From assembly GCA_027484825.1 (NCBI GenBank), contig JAIXSE010000001.1:1-64000 (forward strand): 64,000 nucleotides of DNA. Reading direction: 5' to 3'. A program made the translations under genes and the position numbers. The stretch is from Rubrivivax sp. (GTDB lineage Bacteria; Pseudomonadota; Gammaproteobacteria; Burkholderiales; Burkholderiaceae_C). Under the pieces are notes generated by a model, which saw only the letters and a program-made list of their open reading frames with translations, was not told the origin of the DNA and did no database searches. Positions 60,523 through 64,000 of this stretch are shown in pieces. How positions within the stretch are numbered: the first letter of the stretch is position 1; each line of letters begins with the position of its first letter.

Positions 60523-61706
60523 TGGGGTTGAAGACGGGCCACGGCCCGTCGGCGTCGCCACCACAGCCACAGGCCGGTCCCCAGCAACAGCGCCGGGACC
60601 AGCCCGAACACACTCCACACCACCCGTAGCGCCCAGCCGAAGGCTTCGGCGCTGTGCAGCGGGAACAGCCAGTTCAGCAGCACATTGCCGGCCGGTGCGT
60701 TCAACGGGTCGTAGCGGTTCAGCACGGCGCCTTGCGGGCTGAGCCTCACGCGCGTGTTGCCGGTGTCGGCACGCGGCTCTCCGGGCTGCAGCAACCGCAC
60801 TTCCACTGGCCCCTTGCCCACGGGCATCGTCACCCGACTCCAGCGAGCTGCAGGGAACTGCTGCTGCGCCACGGCGACCCACTCGTCCGGCGACAAGGCC
60901 GCTGCGCGGGTGTCGATGGGATCCTTCGATGCAGCCTCGCTTCGCTCGTCATTCGCGGCAGCGGGTTTGGCACGTGCCATGCGGGCATCCGCCTGCATCG
61001 GCAACACGGCCGAGACCCAGGCCCGTGCCGTGTTGCCAAACACCAGCGCAGCACCGGTCAGGCTGATGAGCAGCAATCCCGGCAGCAGCCAGAGTCCCAC
61101 CGTGCGATGGACGTCGTACCAGCGACGGGCAGGCGCAGCCTCCCACCGGATCGTCAACACCCGGCGCCATGACGCAATGCGCAGTGCCTGCCGGGGCCAT
61201 GCCAGCACGAGGCCGGTGAGGCCGAGTCCGAACAGCACCAGTCCTCCCGTGCCCGCCACGGTGGCACCGCTCTCTCCGCTCCAGAAGTAGCGGTGCAATT
61301 CATAGAACGTTGGCACGACGTGAGCCGCGTCCCAGCGCACCACACCGCGGTCGCGAAAACCCAGATAACGGCCGCAGGCGGCGTCGATGAAATGCTCGCG
61401 GCGAACACCCTGCCCGTCACGACGCTCCCACACCTGATAGGCCGCGCCCGCTTCATGCGGCGCCACCACGATGCCGGCCTGACGCCCGGGTGCTGCACGC
61501 TCCAGCACCGCGAGTACGCGCGCCACAGGCTGCTCCGGAGCCGGTGCGTCACACGACGGCAAGGCCCGGAACCAGCCCGGATTGAGCGCCGCGTCCAGTT
61601 CCGCCTGCCAGACCAGCAAGCTCCCGCTCAGGCCCAGCACCACCAGCACCAGCCCTGCCATCAGCGACACCCAGCGATGCAGCCCGCTCAAGCCCTTGCG
61701 CAACAC
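60516..61706 (-). CDS. PepSY-associated transmembrane protein
   Basis: A 396-residue membrane protein with four hydrophobic helices (about 10-35, 145-170, 195-222, 350-385) and two PepSY-type periplasmic segments, with conserved His residues in LHRWV, ELHRYFW, DVHRTVG and FPLHSAEAFGW. Such proteins accompany TonB receptors and are suspected siderophore or ferric reductases. The GTG start has AGGA 9 nt upstream. It lies 12 bp downstream of the TonB receptor gene and is surely in the same operon. Confidence 0.92.
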   Translation of the reverse strand: MLRKGLSGLHRWVSLMAGLVLVVLGLSGSLLVWQAELDAALNPGWFRALPSCDAPAPEQPVARVLAVLERAAPGRQAGIVVAPHEAGAAYQVWERRDGQGVRREHFIDAACGRYLGFRDRGVVRWDAAHVVPTFYELHRYFWSGESGATVAGTGGLVLFGLGLTGLVLAWPRQALRIASWRRVLTIRWEAAPARRWYDVHRTVGLWLLPGLLLISLTGAALVFGNTARAWVSAVLPMQADARMARAKPAAANDERSEAASKDPIDTRAAALSPDEWVAVAQQQFPAARWSRVTMPVGKGPVEVRLLQPGEPRADTGNTRVRLSPQGAVLNRYDPLNAPAGNVLLNWLFPLHSAEAFGWALRVVWSVFGLVPALLLGTGLWLWWRRRRAVARLQPHQ

Positions 61707-61718
61707 GCCGTTGTTTCC

Positions 61719-63938
61719 TTAGAAGCTTCGACGCCAGCTCAGCGTCAGCGAGCGCCCGCGACCCGCGTAGTAGTCGTCGTTGGTGCCCGAATAGTTGGCC
61801 TGCGAGTAGTAGGTCAGATAACGGCGGTTGAACAGGTTCTCCATGCCGGCGCCCAGTTGTCCCCATGGGGACTCCCAGGTCACCGACACATCGGACACGG
61901 TGTAGCCCTTGAAGTGTTCCTCCAGCGAGGTCTTGCCGGAGAACTTGCCCACATTCGCATCCCGCGAGAAATACACCGACTGCGTCCAATGCGCCTGCCA
62001 GCCCGGTGCCAGACGCCACAGCGCGCCCAGCACCAGTTTGTCCGGGCCTTGCGAGCGTGCGCCCAGGTCCAGGTCCAGCGCGCCGCCGGCGGTGCTGGCG
62101 GTGCGGCCGCGGGTCAGCGCGTAGCTCCCGCTGAGTTGCCAGTCGCGGGTGGGGCGCCATTCACCGCTGATCTCGAAGCCCCGCACGGTGATCGGCACCC
62201 GCTGCACCGAGCCGATGCCGTTGCTCACCACCAGCTGACTGCCCAGGTCCGAATGCGAGCGGTAGACCGACGCGGAGACACTGCCCTGAGCCCCGCGCCA
62301 GGCCAGTCCCGCCTCGACGTTGTCGATCAGGATGGGCTGCAGATCCACCAGCGTGCTGACCGAGCGTCCGGCGGTGTTGACCGCCCGCAGGATCAGCCCC
62401 ACGTCCGGCGACCCAAAGCCTTCGTTGTAGGACACGAAACTCGACCAGCCGCTCTGACCGAAGCGCCACACCGCGCCCAGGTTCTTCACCAGCTTGCTGG
62501 CGCTGCGCTCGCCGCCTTCCACCGCACGGCTGCCGTAATAGGCGAGCGTGCTGTAGTCGTCCACGCGCAGGCGGCTGTGTTCATCGCGCAGGCCGCCCCG
62601 CACGGTGATCGGGCCCCATTCATATTCGAGCTGACCAAAGGGCGCCAGGCTGCGATAGGCCATCGGCGGCACCCAGACGCGTCCGGTCTGCGTGAGTCGC
62701 TGCTGGGACTCATCGTCCAGGTAGTCGGTGCCCAGGGTCAGCTCCAGGCCCGGGGTCCACAGGTCCGGGCGGACCCAGCTGGCGCGCAGGCCCCATTTGT
62801 CGGCCTTGATCTCGCTTTGGTCCACCAGCGTGCCGACGGGCGCGATGCTGGCGTCCTGGAAGGTGGTGATCACGCCGCCGCTGTAGCGGGCGCTGAAGTT
62901 CTGCTTGAAGAGCTGGACGGACGCTGAACCCTGGGCCAGGTCCGAATGGGTCCATTCCAGGCTGGCGGACCGCACTTCATTGCGCGGCGCCTCATAGGGC
63001 AAGGTGCCGCGGGCGGAGGTCGTGGGCTGGCCGGTGGCCCGGTTGCCGGGCACGTCCACCCGGTCGTCGAAGCCGTCGGCGTGGTAGCGGTTGAGCATCA
63101 ACTGCACCCGCTGGGGCCCGAAGTCCTTGCCGATCTTGATGAAACCATCAGCCGACTGGTGCAACGACTCGGTGGCCAGTGCGCGACCCGCGCCGTCCAC
63201 CCCGATGTCCTGGGTGCGTGCGCCGACATAGGCCACCACGTCGAAGTCGCTCTTGTGCTCGACCATGTAGCCGGCCTTCCAGCTGGCGGTGTCGCCGTGG
63301 AACTGGGTGCCGTACTTGAGCTCGACCGTCTGGCGGGTCCCCGGCTCGGTGGGGCGACGGGTGATGGTGTTGATGATGCCGCCGGTCGCGCCCATGCCCT
63401 GGGCCGCGGAGGCTCCGGAGACCACCTCGATGCGGCTCACGATCATCGGATCCGCAAAGTAGCCTTCCCGCCCGCCCAGACGCAGCGGATTGGTTTGCGG
63501 AATGCCGTCCAGCAGCAGCAGCGCATTGCGGCCGCGCAGGCCTTCCCCGAAGTTGCTCAGCTTCTGGCGCGAGGGGGCGTAGCCGGGAATCTGCAGGGCG
63601 AGCAAGGCGCTGGGGTCCTCGCTGACCAGGCCCTGGGATTCGATCTCCTGCCGGCTGATGACGCTGACGGCGCCGGGGATTTTGTCCAGCGCCTTGGCGC
63701 CTCGGGTGGCGGTGACCACGACCTGGCCCAGGGTCTGGGGCGCTTGGGCGCTCGCCGCAGCGGGTCCGGATGGCGCGTCTGCGGCCGTCGGGGCCGCTGA
63801 GGTCGCTGGTGATTGAGGATCGCTGGAGGACCCGGTCGAAGACGACGCTTCGGCCGCGGGCGCCGTCTGCGCCTGGGTGGAAGACAGACCAAAAAGACAA
63901 ACGCTGGCCCAGGCCAGCGCATGGAAACGCAACTGCAT
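61719..63938 (-). CDS. TonB-dependent outer-membrane receptor (siderophore type)
   Basis: A 739-residue receptor: signal peptide (1-23), a Ser/Ala/Pro-rich linker (25-68), a TonB-box-like GQVVVTATR segment (71-79), a plug domain to about 200 with the GLRGRNALLLLDGIP and GATGGIINTITRRP motifs, and a 22-strand-type barrel ending in a terminal Phe. The pattern suits ferric siderophore uptake, though the ligand cannot be read. The PepSY protein that follows supports an iron role. No Fur box is visible in the 62 bp of upstream sequence present. Confidence 0.94.
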   Translation of the reverse strand: MQLRFHALAWASVCLFGLSSTQAQTAPAAEASSSTGSSSDPQSPATSAAPTAADAPSGPAAASAQAPQTLGQVVVTATRGAKALDKIPGAVSVISRQEIESQGLVSEDPSALLALQIPGYAPSRQKLSNFGEGLRGRNALLLLDGIPQTNPLRLGGREGYFADPMIVSRIEVVSGASAAQGMGATGGIINTITRRPTEPGTRQTVELKYGTQFHGDTASWKAGYMVEHKSDFDVVAYVGARTQDIGVDGAGRALATESLHQSADGFIKIGKDFGPQRVQLMLNRYHADGFDDRVDVPGNRATGQPTTSARGTLPYEAPRNEVRSASLEWTHSDLAQGSASVQLFKQNFSARYSGGVITTFQDASIAPVGTLVDQSEIKADKWGLRASWVRPDLWTPGLELTLGTDYLDDESQQRLTQTGRVWVPPMAYRSLAPFGQLEYEWGPITVRGGLRDEHSRLRVDDYSTLAYYGSRAVEGGERSASKLVKNLGAVWRFGQSGWSSFVSYNEGFGSPDVGLILRAVNTAGRSVSTLVDLQPILIDNVEAGLAWRGAQGSVSASVYRSHSDLGSQLVVSNGIGSVQRVPITVRGFEISGEWRPTRDWQLSGSYALTRGRTASTAGGALDLDLGARSQGPDKLVLGALWRLAPGWQAHWTQSVYFSRDANVGKFSGKTSLEEHFKGYTVSDVSVTWESPWGQLGAGMENLFNRRYLTYYSQANYSGTNDDYYAGRGRSLTLSWRRSF

Positions 63939-64000
63939 GCAGGACTCTCGAAGAGCAGATTCGGTGGGGTGGACAGGGCCACCGGCTAGTCCGCCACAAC

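Noticed and set aside
63939..64000. Fur box upstream of the TonB receptor
   Set aside because: No GATAAT-type 19-bp palindrome is visible in the short upstream stretch available; the rest of the promoter is outside the window.

Overview
The window is GC-rich, densely coding chromosomal DNA. Gene content and order point to a betaproteobacterium of the order Burkholderiales, probably the Rubrivivax/Roseateles/Mitsuaria/Leptothrix side. The evidence is System II cytochrome c maturation next to cytochrome c4 and engB, ttcA next to a FolB-type domain, a double-length UvrA, a TctC/Bug solute-binding protein with a malonyl-CoA synthetase, and a cspA gene followed by a small Burkholderiales-type protein. 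The taxonomic placement is inference from families; no rRNA or tRNA gene was seen. Almost all sequence reads as ordinary core or soft-accessory chromosome. There is no prophage, plasmid backbone, insertion sequence or CRISPR array. The only transposase-like gene is a single-copy REP-associated (RAYT) type.

Layout. 1-5.3 kb: 3' end of groL with its terminator, a DUF1631 protein, and a patatin/Omp85 (type Vd-like) outer-membrane lipase. 5.4-11.2 kb: an unusually extended EngB GTPase, divergent from cytochrome c4-resB-ccsB, the haem-attachment module. 11.3-12.9 kb: msrP-msrQ periplasmic methionine sulfoxide repair. 13-18.6 kb: an S9 peptidase, a flavin-oxidoreductase/FolB fusion, ttcA, and a DUF4136 lipoprotein. 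18.7-24.9 kb: glmU, small hypotheticals, a RAYT-like gene with an altered HUH motif, a periplasmic thioredoxin, a DUF808 membrane protein and a UPF0149 protein. 25-34.6 kb: a second large S9 peptidase, two small envelope proteins, and a tandem-duplicated UvrA of 1,888 residues. 35-43 kb: a stand-alone receiver, an AAA+/Fis regulator without GAFTGA, TctC-matB (probable malonate uptake and activation), a CWC protein and a PAS/GGDEF diguanylate cyclase. 43-49.8 kb: an exonuclease, a DedA-rhodanese fusion, an L-serine dehydratase-like enzyme, a MocR-type regulator lacking the PLP lysine and divergent from an MFS transporter, and PPK2. 49.8-59.1 kb: a small protein, a TPR protein, the radical SAM + DUF4130 DNA-repair pair, a zinc peptidase-transglutaminase pair, a PIN protein convergent and overlapping with an XRE-ImmA/IrrE regulator, and a YccS/FUSC membrane protein. 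59.2-64 kb: a 10-bp tandem repeat block, a small ORF, cspA with a structured leader, and a PepSY protein downstream of a TonB-dependent receptor.

The best leads are these. A LexA-like operator (CTG-N10-CAG) lies 19 bp upstream of the radical SAM/DUF4130 operon. The PIN and XRE-ImmA genes overlap tail to tail and the ImmA gene appears to carry an in-frame palindromic element. A TrxR-like oxidoreductase is fused to dihydroneopterin aldolase. A MocR regulator has lost its catalytic lysine and has repeated CGATAC boxes in its divergent promoter. EngB carries a histone-like basic arm and acidic segments.
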